Positions 54,669 through 63,920 are shown, counted from the stretch's first letter. The stretch is 64,000 nt of DNA from an uncultured Aquimarina sp. (GCA_947496705.1 CANMDW010000027.1:16187-80186); one strand, 5' to 3'. Numbers and translations are program-made. The notes: a model not told the origin generated them from the letters alone.

Positions 54669-55808
54669 ATGAATTATAGAATTGATATATTAACACTTCT
54701 AGGTTTAGGTATTTCATTTACTACTCTTTTTTTAAGTTTGTTTTTCATTTTTCAAAAAAAGCTTAAAAATGATGGTTATATTTTTCTATATGTTTCTATT
54801 TTAATTTTAGGCTACGAATTATTTTATAAAACCCTAATTCACAGTTGTTTAATTTATGACTTTCATTTGCTTTACATCCCTGGAAGATTAAATAATTTAC
54901 TAATTTATCCAGTCTTTCTCTTTTTTGTTTGGTCGATAACAAAGCAAGAATTTAAACTAAGAGGAATTCATAAATTACTATTACTAGCGTTTGTATTTTA
55001 TGGTGTATATGTGCTTATCTCGGGTTTATTAATTCCGCTAAATGATAAATTAGAAATGTTAAATTCGTTTTATAGTGATAATAGACCCGGACCTTTTAAT
55101 TATTGGTTAAATCCTAAAGCTCTATTTAAATCAACTATTATCCCATTACTGTTTTTAGGCGTTATAGCTTTTGATTTTTTTAGATTCAAAAGAAGAAATG
55201 CCAATATCCAAAGCAAAAGATTAATATATATACTTTCTGTCGTTATAGTATTATACTTTTTATATAATCAGCTTTCAAACTTAATATATAAATGGGTTTA
55301 TGGTGCTACCAGGTTTTCAATGATTGAGTGGCCAATAGATATTGCATTTTTATCTATCATAATCATTTTATTATCAGTAATGGTACTTTTAGTAAATACA
55401 GGAAGTACTTTTCTTCCACCACCTAAATATTCAGGAAGTGCTTTAGACGGGAGCTACTATGAGGACATCATAAATAAAGCCAAAAGCTATATTGAGAATA
55501 ACGAATTGTACAAAAAAGAAAAACTATCATTAACAGAGCTTTCAAAGAGTTTAGATACAAACCCTAAATATTTATCTCAAGCTATTAATCATCATCTTAA
55601 ATTAAGTTTTGTAGATTTTATAAATAACTATCGTGTTGAAGAAGCTAAAAAACAAATACTCAATGATAAAAATTCATCACTAACACTTGAAGCGATCGGG
55701 CAAATGGCCGGTTTTAAATCTAAATCGGCTTTTTTTAGAGCATTTAAAAAGACAACGAATGTTACTCCAAATCAATTTGTGAAATCAAAAAGAAGTTCCA
55801 ATTCATGA
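54669..55808 (+). CDS. AraC-family regulator with membrane N-terminus
   Basis: I start at ATG 54669 (MNYRIDILTLLGLG), because the frame upstream runs through the palindrome. The 379-residue protein has about eight N-terminal membrane helices (about 5-250) and a C-terminal AraC HTH pair at 275-379 (LSLTELSKSLDTNPKYLSQA, TLEAIGQMAGFKSKSAFFRA). Such membrane AraC proteins sense an external or membrane signal. It likely regulates the following two genes, which are also on the plus strand. The three form one accessory unit. Confidence 0.88.
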   Translation: MNYRIDILTLLGLGISFTTLFLSLFFIFQKKLKNDGYIFLYVSILILGYELFYKTLIHSCLIYDFHLLYIPGRLNNLLIYPVFLFFVWSITKQEFKLRGIHKLLLLAFVFYGVYVLISGLLIPLNDKLEMLNSFYSDNRPGPFNYWLNPKALFKSTIIPLLFLGVIAFDFFRFKRRNANIQSKRLIYILSVVIVLYFLYNQLSNLIYKWVYGATRFSMIEWPIDIAFLSIIIILLSVMVLLVNTGSTFLPPPKYSGSALDGSYYEDIINKAKSYIENNELYKKEKLSLTELSKSLDTNPKYLSQAINHHLKLSFVDFINNYRVEEAKKQILNDKNSSLTLEAIGQMAGFKSKSAFFRAFKKTTNVTPNQFVKSKRSSNS

Positions 55809-55889
55809 ATTGCCCCCTTATTACTCTTCTTTTAAAGTAAATTCTGCTTTTTCATTTCGACTTTTGTTCAACAACAAAATACAATCAAA

Positions 55890-57128
55890 ATGAAAAATAT
55901 CTATTTAGCCTTAATTATTTGTTTGTTTACTGCAAATCAAACTGAAGCATATAATAATGATAAATTAAGAGTGGTTTACTATTCAACTGTTGAATTTGTT
56001 GAAACACCTTTATCATACATCAAGGGTAGTGTGCCTTTAAAAAGTAAGGTTGCATTAAGTCGTAATCATTATAGGTTTAGCTATGATTCGCAAAATAGAT
56101 TGGTTTCCATAGCATTTTATAACGGTTCAACACCTAAAAACCCTAATCATACAGCAAACTTGTTTACGCTAGCACATCGTATGGAGTTCTCTTATGAAGA
56201 TGCTTTTGAAAAAGTAGCTTTTTTCAACACAAAGGATGAACAATCTACAGTTTTAGGCAACTGTAGCCAATTTGTTTATCAGCTTAATGAATTAGGTTTT
56301 AGAGAATCGCTTCACTTTCTTGATAGTTCTGGAAATAGAGTTGAAAACAGCTGGAATATTTTTGAATATACATGGGAATATTTACATGATGGAATCGTTA
56401 TTGAAGATCGTTTTGATACTAATGGAAAGCAAGTTTCAATTAGACCGAATTTTGAATTTTATCGGCTTAAATTATATTTCAATAATGTTGGACACATTGC
56501 TTTAATGCAGAATATAGATAAAGATGGAAATCTTATTGAAAATAGTACAGGTGTATCACAAGATATTATTACCACAAATTCTAACGGTAACTTTTTGCAA
56601 TGGCAAGTTTTAAACAACCAACATCAATTAGAAAAAGGGAATGGACCAGATGTAGCCGTAGGCATTCAAAAATTCAACGAGTTTGGTTATGAAATTGGGC
56701 TGGAAAATCAAGACGAAAATGGCAATCCAATTTTTAATACATATGGTATCTGCAGAAGTAAAACTAAATTTGATAAGTTTGGAAACTTAAGCCAACGATT
56801 TTTTTATAATGAAGCAAATGAGCCTTCAAATCATAAACAGGCAGGTTATCATCATTTGAAAATAGAATGGGACAAATTCGGAAACGATAGGAAACGACTC
56901 TCTTATTATGATGTTAATAATAAAAAGGCTATTCACAAAACACGAGGGTACCATGCTGTAAAGTATGACTACGACAGCACAAACCTTACTAAGATTAGTT
57001 ACCTGGATGTGAATGGCCAATTAGTAAATAGAAAAGATAATGGTATTTCATATATCACATATCTGTATAATCATGAAGGAAAACAAACCAGAGTTTTAAG
57101 ATTTGATAAAGAAGGAAAGAAACTTTGA
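55890..57128 (+). CDS. Exported repeat protein
   Basis: This 412-residue protein has a signal peptide (residues 1-20, ending NQTEAY). The mature part shows repeats of about 38 residues with a YD/YN and DxNG core (SYLDVNGQLVNRKDNGISY, FDTNGKQVSIRPN, DKDGNLIENSTG), reminiscent of YD-type or similar wall-associated repeats. The stop is formed by the first bases of MITE copy 3: before insertion it was TAA at the same position, so the protein is unchanged. Function is unknown. Confidence 0.72.
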   Translation: MKNIYLALIICLFTANQTEAYNNDKLRVVYYSTVEFVETPLSYIKGSVPLKSKVALSRNHYRFSYDSQNRLVSIAFYNGSTPKNPNHTANLFTLAHRMEFSYEDAFEKVAFFNTKDEQSTVLGNCSQFVYQLNELGFRESLHFLDSSGNRVENSWNIFEYTWEYLHDGIVIEDRFDTNGKQVSIRPNFEFYRLKLYFNNVGHIALMQNIDKDGNLIENSTGVSQDIITTNSNGNFLQWQVLNNQHQLEKGNGPDVAVGIQKFNEFGYEIGLENQDENGNPIFNTYGICRSKTKFDKFGNLSQRFFYNEANEPSNHKQAGYHHLKIEWDKFGNDRKRLSYYDVNNKKAIHKTRGYHAVKYDYDSTNLTKISYLDVNGQLVNRKDNGISYITYLYNHEGKQTRVLRFDKEGKKL

Positions 57129-57202
57129 ACTCATCTTGACTTTTTTCGTTGAACCGAAAAAGAACATTTTTACAGGCAATTATAAAAAGTCAAGATGAGT
57201 TC
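57127..57202. mobile_element. MITE copy 3, short form (76 bp)
   Basis: The ends are GAACTCATCTTGACTTTTT and AAAAAGTCAAGATGAGTTC, an almost perfect 19-bp inverted repeat. It is flanked by TTT on both sides (57124-57126 and 57203-57205). The interior is only about 36 bp and lacks the GC palindrome. Deleting the element and one TTT restores AAACTTTAATAA, a stop codon at the gene end. Confidence 0.88.
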
Positions 57203-57230
57203 TTTAATAAAATATTGAAAAGAAAAATTA

Positions 57231-58316
57231 ATGAAGCGATATATTGTATTAACAGGTGTACTGATACTTGGCAGTTATCTAGTTAAAGGTCAAAACCAGA
57301 AGAAATTAACATCTGAGTTAAATGCCATTTTAAATGAATACTATAACAATAAACAGTTTAATGGAAATGTACTAGTTGCTAAAAAAGGAAATATTGTTTA
57401 TCAAAGAGCTCTTGGCTATGCCAATTTTGAAAAGAATATAAAAAATAATATTACTACTAAGTTTTTAATAGGTTCTGCTACAAAATCATTTACCGCAATT
57501 GCTATCATGCAAGCAAGAGAAAAAGGGATTGTGAAATTACATGTACCTATAAAAACATACATTCCTGAATTGAATGAAGAGTTGGGTAATTTAACCTTGC
57601 ATCTATTAATGAAAAATTCTTCAGGACTTCCTGTACATCTTAGCAGGATTACTGAGTTGGAATACAGAGATATCAGTAGTGATGAATTAATTGAATTGTA
57701 TAATACAATTAAACTTTCTTTTAAACCAGGAAGCAAATTTGATTATTCCAATCTTAACTATCAATTATGTGCAATCGTGTTGGAGCGGGTTACAGGAGTA
57801 ACTTATAAAAACTACTTAGAAAAAAACATTTTTGAACCTTTAAAAATGAATAATTCTGGCATAGAAAGAACACATGAGATAGCAAAAGACAAAGCTCTTG
57901 GCTATGATTTAAGGGAAAATGAATTCGTTAAAGCAGATACTAATTATATGAGTTATGCTATGGGTGGAGGAGACATCTATTCTACAACTTTGGATATACT
58001 AAAATGGGATTCGGCTTTATATACTACTACATTGATCAATGATACAAGTAAACAATTGCTATTTGAGGGCAACCCAAATGAATTTGGCACGTATGGTTAT
58101 GGTTTTAAAGTAAAAGAGTATACAAGAAGTTCAAGTAAAAGCAGTATTGGTAAATTGGTGAGACATGGTGGCTCTATGTATGGTTATATTTGCAATATTC
58201 ACAGGTATTTGGAAGATGAAGTAACCATCATTGTTCTTGGCAATATGCGACCTTACCCTACTATGGAAATAACTCTTGCTATTGAAAAAAAATTATTGAA
58301 GCATGAAATCTTATAG
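57231..58316 (+). CDS. Serine hydrolase, class C beta-lactamase-related
   Basis: This 361-residue protein has a signal peptide (ending VKGQ). The beta-lactamase/penicillin-binding fold shows the SxxK motif (SATKSF, near 85) and YSN (YSNLNYQL). A later HGGS segment (RHGGSMYGY) is the third element. Members are esterases, D-aminopeptidases or beta-lactamases; no substrate is known. It follows the repeat protein with MITE copy 3 between and closes the plus-strand block. Confidence 0.86.
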   Translation: MKRYIVLTGVLILGSYLVKGQNQKKLTSELNAILNEYYNNKQFNGNVLVAKKGNIVYQRALGYANFEKNIKNNITTKFLIGSATKSFTAIAIMQAREKGIVKLHVPIKTYIPELNEELGNLTLHLLMKNSSGLPVHLSRITELEYRDISSDELIELYNTIKLSFKPGSKFDYSNLNYQLCAIVLERVTGVTYKNYLEKNIFEPLKMNNSGIERTHEIAKDKALGYDLRENEFVKADTNYMSYAMGGGDIYSTTLDILKWDSALYTTTLINDTSKQLLFEGNPNEFGTYGYGFKVKEYTRSSSKSSIGKLVRHGGSMYGYICNIHRYLEDEVTIIVLGNMRPYPTMEITLAIEKKLLKHEIL

Positions 58317-58343
58317 AGTTCAAATCTGTTTTTCCATATGTTT

Positions 58344-58931
58344 GCCAACGTGTTTGTATAAGATTAGCTGCCTATGTCTGTCAGGGTAAAGTAATCCCTT
58401 TTACCAAAGAGTTTCTTGATTACCGAACCAAAACCAGAAAGAAAGAATACAGAGCAAGCAAGTAAATCTGTGCTGATTGTCCATTAAAGAGACCATGTTT
58501 AGGTAAGAGTGCTCAGGAGAAAAAGTTTGGCGTTACCTACTATCGAGCAGAATACCAGCGTAATATTGCCAGAGTAAACAGCAAACAAGGCCACTATATG
58601 AAAGCCAAACGACAAAGTATAGAATCTGTCTTTGGAATGTTAAAAGAGTTTATGGGTTTACGAAAAGTAAACACGCTAGGTATTGACAAAGCTAATAAAT
58701 GCATGCACCTAGCAGCAATCGCTTATAATCTGAAAAAGCACTTGAAATTTACCAAGAAAAGCCCGATAAGTCAGGCAGGAGTAGTATTTTCTTATTTTTT
58801 TGTCATTAAAATCCTTTCTAAGGCTTCCAACAAGCTTTTTAAAACAGATTTATATTTGGTTACTTTGCAAATAGACACAGACCTTTCGGTTATGGTATAA
58901 AAGCCCTATGTTTTCTTATACATTGTTGGTA
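58344..58931. repeat. attC-like site split by a transposase remnant
   Basis: The left arm GCCAACGTGTTTGTATAAG at 58344 and the right arm TTCTTATACATTGTTGG ending at 58926 are complementary in their outer parts. About 520 bp of transposase remnant lies between. The right half matches the orphan half at 47495. Confidence 0.55.
58366..58900 (+). pseudogene. IS1182-like transposase remnant inside a palindrome
   Basis: The reading frame YRTKTRKKEYRASK is followed by an in-frame TAA, then CADCPLKRPCLGKSAQEKKF and TYYRAEYQRNIARVNSKQGH with AKRQSIESVFGMLKEFMGLR. These are the C-terminal motifs of IS1182-family DDE transposases. The N-terminal half is missing. The fragment splits an attC-like site, whose left arm is at 58344 and right arm at 58866-58931. 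Confidence 0.8.
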
Positions 58932-59004
58932 GTAGTGTGTTTTTTTATGGCGTTCCCATTCACCTTCATGATTAAAAGATTTTTCCAATCCTTGGATATT
59001 CTAT

Positions 59005-59370
59005 TTATGCAACTCGCAAAATCTTCTCCATCTTACGTCCTTTCGCTAATTCATCTACTAGCTTATCCAAATACCTAACCTGTTGTGTTAAAGGGTTTTC
59101 GATTTCTTCTACACGATAGCCACAGATTACTCCTTTAATAAGTTGAGCATTAGGATTTAATGAAGCAGTTTTAAAAAATATTTTAAATGTCACTTTTTCT
59201 TCAATGAGGTCTTGCAGCTTTTTATCATTATAACCAGTTAGCCACTCAATTACTTGATGCAATTCTTCTTTCGTTCTACCTTTCTTCTCGACTTTTACGA
59301 GATAATGCGGATATACCGAGGCGAATGTCATTTTTGCAATACGCTCATCGTGGTCGTATATATTGTTCAT
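59005..59370 (-). CDS. DUF2200 protein
   Basis: From the ATG at 59370 (MNNIYDHDERIAKMTFASVY) this 121-residue protein matches DUF2200, including VYPHYLVKVEKKGRTKEELH and WLTGYNDKKL. The frame is open further upstream, but the start I chose aligns with the family's conserved N-terminus. DUF2200 is widespread, small and uncharacterised. Its coding region is flanked by attC-like palindromes and on the minus strand. Confidence 0.9.
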   Translation of the reverse strand: MNNIYDHDERIAKMTFASVYPHYLVKVEKKGRTKEELHQVIEWLTGYNDKKLQDLIEEKVTFKIFFKTASLNPNAQLIKGVICGYRVEEIENPLTQQVRYLDKLVDELAKGRKMEKILRVA

Positions 59371-59416
59371 ATCTTTTATCTTGTAATCTGTTTTAAAAAA
59401 GTTTAGTTCTGGCATT

Positions 59417-59546
59417 GCTACCGTTTAGTATAAGAGCAGTAGCGGATTAGAAGCCCCCATTTTCGTTTTGCAATTTACTAAATTTAAAAGCAATAATCTT
59501 TTAAGCTTACGCTAAAACCACTATTGCTTTTATACAGTGTTAGCGG
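59417..59546. repeat. attC-like palindrome 13 (long)
   Basis: GCTACCG at the left; right end CAGTGTTAGCGGG with GTTAGC. The arms GTATAAGAGCAGTAG and CTATTGCTTTTATAC pair with a few mismatches, and the inner part CGGATTAGAAGC has no clear partner. At about 130 bp it is comparable to long Vibrio repeats. Confidence 0.68.
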
Positions 59547-59553
59547 GTCGTTG

Positions 59554-60087
59554 TTATTTCCATTCCTGTGGTTGATTTTGGTCTGCCCACCAAGAAAATC
59601 CTGTTATCCCTTTGTTTTTTAGACGTTCAATAAGTTGTGCCGTATGGTGTTGAATATGTCGGATACTGTTAATGTGAAGTTCTAAACGGGAATAAGGATA
59701 CCATTCAAAACCTGAATTTTCGTCAAGTGTTAAAGTTTTAATGTTATGTAATAAGTTAGTTTCAATGTTTTCAATGAATGAAATCAAATCATCCTTTGTG
59801 TGGAAACTTTCAATCTTTACGCCTTCATCAGGATTTTCCCATTCTTGAGAACCGCCAAGACTTTCTGCCCCTTCTATGGCGTTTTCAAAAGGCACATAAC
59901 TTTCAGGGTTTGCTCCCAAATAGAATTTTGTTCCCCACAAAACGTGATAAGCAATTTGCCAATTAGGATTATTGTAGTCTTCATTGTTCCATTGCTCATC
60001 AGGTACTTTGTCTAAGACTGTGTGTAGCATTCCGAGGCTTGCTTTATATTGGGAAGCAAGAATATTTGTGATTGTTTTGTTGTCCAT
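59554..60087 (-). CDS. DinB-family protein
   Basis: This 177-residue protein matches DinB-like metal-dependent proteins: four-helix core with WQIAYHVLWGTKFYLG and IRHIQHHTAQLIERLK, the two histidines that bind metal. Some act as thiol-dependent transferases; here the role is unknown. The upstream WYL regulator is 75 bp away on the same strand with no palindrome between, so they form a two-gene unit. Confidence 0.85.
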   Translation of the reverse strand: MDNKTITNILASQYKASLGMLHTVLDKVPDEQWNNEDYNNPNWQIAYHVLWGTKFYLGANPESYVPFENAIEGAESLGGSQEWENPDEGVKIESFHTKDDLISFIENIETNLLHNIKTLTLDENSGFEWYPYSRLELHINSIRHIQHHTAQLIERLKNKGITGFSWWADQNQPQEWK

Positions 60088-60162
60088 TTTAATTTCCTTT
60101 TTTGATTATATGACAAAATTAGAATAGGGGTGTGACAACTGTATGTCAAGGGTGGAAGGAAA

Positions 60163-60855
60163 TCAATGATATTGTTCAAAATACCCTTGCAGATTTAGGT
60201 TGTGAGGTTCAAACTTTTCTGAAAGAACAGTCAATTTGTAAATCCTGTCGAGGCGAAAAAATCGAAATGTATCCCGCAAACGGCACCATGCTAGAAGCAA
60301 CCATTTTTCCTGTGTGCATAGCAAAGCAAAAGGCTCAATTGTTCTTTCTGTAGTGTTATTGGCTTCATCGGTGTAAGTTATGGCCGTTTGATAGAAATTT
60401 GTAAGGGCAAATTGGATGGATTGCAAATGGTTACTTGTCCTTTCGTCTGTTTCATTTTGAGTGAAATAAACACGTTCTGTAAGTAGGTCGACTTTGTCTT
60501 TTACGCTATGCTTTAATACAGCTTTGATTTTGTCTATTGCCTCCGAATAGGATTTGATAAATGAAGAATCTTTGTTTTTTAGCACCAATTGCTCTGCTGT
60601 AATCAAAGCATTCGCTTCACTTTCTGTAAATGCAACGGGCGGAATTCGATAATGCTCCATTAGCGTATATCCTCTACCTTCTTCAGTTACAATTGGAACG
60701 CCTGCTTGCTCTAATGCTTTAATGTCTCTGTATATTGTTCTGACACTAACGGAAAACCTGTCGGCAAGTTTGGAAGCCGTCAAAAGTCGTTTCGTCTGCA
60801 ACTGCATTAGGATTGCAATCAGTCGTGAAATTCGTTTTGTTTCAATGTCATACAT
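60163..60855 (-). CDS. HTH/WYL-domain regulator (YafY-like)
   Basis: This 230-residue regulator has an N-terminal HTH_11 (SRLIAILMQLQTKRLLTASK, SVSVRTIYRDIKALEQAG) and a WYL domain (EKWLLLAWCRLRDTFRFFRL). WYL proteins bind nucleic acid or cyclic-nucleotide-like ligands and often repress neighbouring genes. It probably controls the DinB gene downstream. A palindrome follows its start at 60895. Confidence 0.9.
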   Translation of the reverse strand: MYDIETKRISRLIAILMQLQTKRLLTASKLADRFSVSVRTIYRDIKALEQAGVPIVTEEGRGYTLMEHYRIPPVAFTESEANALITAEQLVLKNKDSSFIKSYSEAIDKIKAVLKHSVKDKVDLLTERVYFTQNETDERTSNHLQSIQFALTNFYQTAITYTDEANNTTERTIEPFALLCTQEKWLLLAWCRLRDTFRFFRLDRIYKLTVLSEKFEPHNLNLQGYFEQYH

Positions 60856-60894
60856 TATTAAATTTTGTTTGTTTGGTTCTGTCGTTCATTGCAA

Positions 60895-61024
60895 TGCCCG
60901 CTAAAGGTCTCGTATAACCGTCAGTTACGGTTATATGCGTTAACTTTCGGTTTAGCACAGACTTTAGAAATTTCTAGTGGATTCGTACGTCGTCGAATCC
61001 GCCGTAATTGCGGTTATATATTGT
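60895..61024. repeat. attC-like palindrome 14, next to a group II intron
   Basis: GCCCGCTAAAGG at the left. Arms TCGTATAACCG and CGGTTATATGCG pair closely. A second stem-loop (GGATTCGTACG/CGAATCC) follows, then CGGTTATATATT and the intron start at 61025. Confidence 0.6.
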
Positions 61025-61704
61025 GTGTGCCCAGCATGGGCATCTTTTGTTTACCGAAGGTAAATAATTAATCTAGAGGATGCAAGTCCCTTATGGGGGG
61101 GAGTTGCGTTTCGAACCATTAGTAAGCTGCAAGGTTGCTATCTGTGAAGATAGGACTGAAGGAAGCAGGACTACAAATCCTGGTACTGACGAACACTTTT
61201 TTGTGAAGTTTTATGAAATAATACCAAATGTCCAGTAGACATTTGACAAATAAAGCGGTGATGTGGCTGGGAGATATGAGACTATGAGGTTGGATGAGCA
61301 AGCACAACTTGTTCCGACCCCTCGGGATCATTGTGAGGTCCTAAACATTTTTTTAAGTGATAACTGAAGTAGTAGATCTGGCAGGGATCAAGAGAAACCT
61401 GCCTGCCGGCGAGACAGGGAAGATGTCATTACCTGGAAGGCGGAGCGCTAAGAAATGATCCACTGGATCATTTTAGCGAACGAGCCAGCCGGCGGGTTGG
61501 CCAAACTACGAGTTGGTTATGTAGAGAAGTCAGCAGACGTCATAGTACTTACAGGAAATGAGCCACGCAAGAACGTGGAGGTCTCATGAGTAAGGAAGGA
61601 CAGAACATTAAGTTGTTCCAAATGTTGTGAGGAAGCTATCGATAAGATTCTAGCCTGACATTAAGCGGAACAGAGTGATAAAATTGCTCCACAACTTAAT
61701 GAAC
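61025..61704 (+). mobile_element. 3'-truncated ORF-less group II intron
   Basis: It starts GTGTGCCCAGCATGGGC, like the intact intron at 52531, and follows it through most of domains I-III, with substitutions and small indels. It breaks off at GAAC, the first bases of domain V, then AGATCCTC and the palindrome at 61731. Without domains V and VI it cannot splice. The copy of the GC-rich palindrome in domain I is at about 61398. Confidence 0.82.
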
Positions 61705-61730
61705 AGATCCTCAAGCTTATTCTTTTTAGA

Positions 61731-61763
61731 GGCTTGTGCAACGGTTACTATTGTTGGCACACG
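61731..61763. repeat. Second copy of the TGTGC-AAC palindrome
   Basis: GGCTTGTGCAACGGTTACTA and TTGTTGGCACACG match the copy at 54591 with one difference. It probably forms the right end of the interrupted palindrome 14. It borders the esterase gene's stop. Confidence 0.65.
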
Positions 61764-61771
61764 TTATTCTA

Positions 61772-62983
61772 TTAGTCTTTATCTTGTTCCAAAGATTCAA
61801 ATGACTTTTTGTATAAATCTGCATCACTACTATTTTGAGCTAATGCGAGTTCATATGCTTTGTTATATGCTTTACCTGCTTTTATAATACTAGCATTTTC
61901 TTTATATGAAATTCCTAAGAAATAATAAGCCAAGTGCGATTTAGGGTACAATGTGGTCCAATACTCATAAAGTTCTATCGCTTCTTCGGTTTTCTTTGTT
62001 CCTAATAATCGCCTACCCACGTTTTTGATACAACTCATACTATATAACCTGTCGGTATTCGGGTAAACCCGAAAACCATATGACTTTGACAAATTTTTAT
62101 AAAATCCTAGAATGTTTTCTTTTGCTGATCCTTGTTTTTCAATCAAATCTAAGTAATCTACTATCCATTTTTCTTTTGGAAAAATAAAATCGAGAGCGGA
62201 GATTAATCCAGGAAGCACTACATCAGTATGACCTTCTCCTTCAATAATTTCGGCTTTTGTATGAATATTGTTTGAGTTGTATTTTAATAATTTGCTATTG
62301 AAATCTTTGACATTAGAATTTATGTAAGGTTGCCCTTCGGCATCTTTACTACCCGATACGACATATAGATAGTTTTGCGTTAGCTGTTGTTTGCCGTATA
62401 GTTTTTCTAACTCTTCAATCAGACGTTCATCTTTTGCATAACCATCTCCAATAATATTTCCAGCAGCAAAACAAATATATGCTTGAAATAAATCAGGTTT
62501 GATTAATAACGAGTGAAGAGAGAACACAGAAGAAGGGGAGAATCCAATCATTATTCTGAACTTAGCAACTCTGTACTTTTTTTCTATTAGAGGCAGAAGC
62601 TCATTTTCTAGAAAACCCAGAAGTTCTTCTTGATGGTTACCGTAATTATATTTTCGGTCACGATGATTATTATATAGGTTTGGAGAGTAATAGTTGCGAT
62701 GTTTGCCCCCTGCACTGAATGAAACAACAATCGACTCAGGCATACGAGATGTTTTGCTCAATTGGTTGGTAATTGCAGTTGTGGTGTTGAACAACAAATC
62801 ATTGTCTAATGTCAATATAAGCGGATACTCTTTTGTAGATAATTCATATTGTTCAGGTAACGCTATATTAACGGTTCTAGTTTCTTGCAAATACTTGGAC
62901 TTAATATCGAAATGTTCAATCTTGTTTTGTGCAAAAAGTTGATTTGATAGTACAATAAGAATTATCAATAATTTTTGTTTCAT
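61772..62983 (-). CDS. Exported esterase with C-terminal helical repeats
   Basis: This 403-residue protein has a signal peptide (ending LFAQ) and an alpha/beta-hydrolase of the Fes/IroE or feruloyl esterase type. The nucleophile elbow is GFSPSS near 148, and the histidine appears in GEGHTDVVLP. TPR-like helices follow from about 310 (EEAIELYEYWTTLYPKSHLA). It probably hydrolyses a small ester; siderophore-ester activity is one possibility from family resemblance. It is bordered by palindromes on both sides. Confidence 0.82.
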   Translation of the reverse strand: MKQKLLIILIVLSNQLFAQNKIEHFDIKSKYLQETRTVNIALPEQYELSTKEYPLILTLDNDLLFNTTTAITNQLSKTSRMPESIVVSFSAGGKHRNYYSPNLYNNHRDRKYNYGNHQEELLGFLENELLPLIEKKYRVAKFRIMIGFSPSSVFSLHSLLIKPDLFQAYICFAAGNIIGDGYAKDERLIEELEKLYGKQQLTQNYLYVVSGSKDAEGQPYINSNVKDFNSKLLKYNSNNIHTKAEIIEGEGHTDVVLPGLISALDFIFPKEKWIVDYLDLIEKQGSAKENILGFYKNLSKSYGFRVYPNTDRLYSMSCIKNVGRRLLGTKKTEEAIELYEYWTTLYPKSHLAYYFLGISYKENASIIKAGKAYNKAYELALAQNSSDADLYKKSFESLEQDKD

Positions 62984-63000
62984 TGTTTCTTTTAATGTGT

Positions 63001-63214
63001 TCCAACTTTATAAGTATCTGTCGTAGCAAAGCAAATTGTTACCAAGCCATCGACTTTTTCTGCGCTGATACCTGGTCAAGTAAGGTACAAACTTTATAAC
63101 TTTCTTACCATAAAATCTTTGTGCTATAGCAAACCTGCCTGCGGCAGGCAGGTATACAAGAACCTTCGGTTTATCACTTAGCTGCCATGACATTATACTT
63201 GCTAGGTGTTGTAG
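63001..63214. repeat. attC-like palindrome 15 (long)
   Basis: TCCAACTTTATAAGT at the left; ACTTGCTAGGTGTTGTAG at the right. The outer arms ATAAGTATCTGTC and GACATTATACTT pair imperfectly. A GC-rich palindrome (63134-63153) sits in the loop region. The long minus-strand frame across it is probably not coding. Confidence 0.55.
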
Positions 63215-63218
63215 AATG

Positions 63219-63674
63219 TTATTTTTTTTCACGAGTTAGAATTATTGAATTCTCTTTATTGAACTCCGTAGGTCTTGAATCAAAACCAAAATTGGTAGCA
63301 AATTTCATTTTATCATTTGTCAAAAATTCTGCAATACAAAGCAATCTATGTTCTTTGCCAGGTTTGCTTGTAGAGATAATAAAGTCAAATTGAACAGGTT
63401 TTGTGTTTGGGAACACTTCGTAAATCATGTTACCTTTCTTGCCTTTGAAAACAAAGTCCTTTCCTCCAAGAACTTGTCCACCCATTTCAAATATGGTATA
63501 GCTTTCATAATAAATACTTTCTAAGGCATCTTCCTGGGAAACAAATTCACCATCAATCACGTAGCCAATCATCCAATTCTCGCCATATTTTCTATTCCAC
63601 TCGCTCTGTCTTTTTTGTCTTTGCTTTAGGTTACCTGCTTTTCCTATTTTCCGTTCTACAATTAGCCAACTCAT
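63219..63674 (-). CDS. Hypothetical cytoplasmic protein
   Basis: This 151-residue protein begins MSWLIVERKIGKAGNLKQRQ and ends IILTREKK. The N-terminal basic segment and later MIGYVIDGEFVSQEDALE do not match a family that I know. Its start overlaps the stop of a 42-residue upstream frame by 4 bp (ATGA). It is a cassette-type gene, on the minus strand, flanked by palindromes. Confidence 0.68.
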   Translation of the reverse strand: MSWLIVERKIGKAGNLKQRQKRQSEWNRKYGENWMIGYVIDGEFVSQEDALESIYYESYTIFEMGGQVLGGKDFVFKGKKGNMIYEVFPNTKPVQFDFIISTSKPGKEHRLLCIAEFLTNDKMKFATNFGFDSRPTEFNKENSIILTREKK

Positions 63675-63799
63675 GATTTGTTAATTTCTTTTAATCTATA
63701 CATTACCCATCTAAAACCTCCCGATGCAACTCTCTCGATTACTCCTCTGCGAAGTAAAATTGAAAATGTTGAAGCGAAAGAAGAATTGTATTTTTTCAT
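63671..63799 (-). CDS. Small protein coupled to the downstream gene (42 aa)
   Basis: The frame reads MKKYNSSFASTFSILLRRGV and ends YRLKEINKS, with a possible winged-helix pattern (GVIERVASGGFRW). It overlaps the next gene's ATG by 4 bp. Another short frame starting MKYNTGDELTVIEEFK lies just upstream and ends shortly before, so one longer gene may have been broken. Coding status is moderate. Confidence 0.5.
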   Translation of the reverse strand: MKKYNSSFASTFSILLRRGVIERVASGGFRWVMYRLKEINKS

Positions 63800-63920
63800 T
63801 GAATCATCTTTTCTATATGAAATAACTAACTGTCCTTATATTTAGTTTAAACTCTTCGATTACCGTTAATTCATCTCCTGTGTTATACTTCATATATGTT
63901 TTATTTGTACCCGTATTACT

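Noticed and set aside
63008..63232. 74-codon minus-strand frame
   Set aside because: It lies entirely within palindrome 15.
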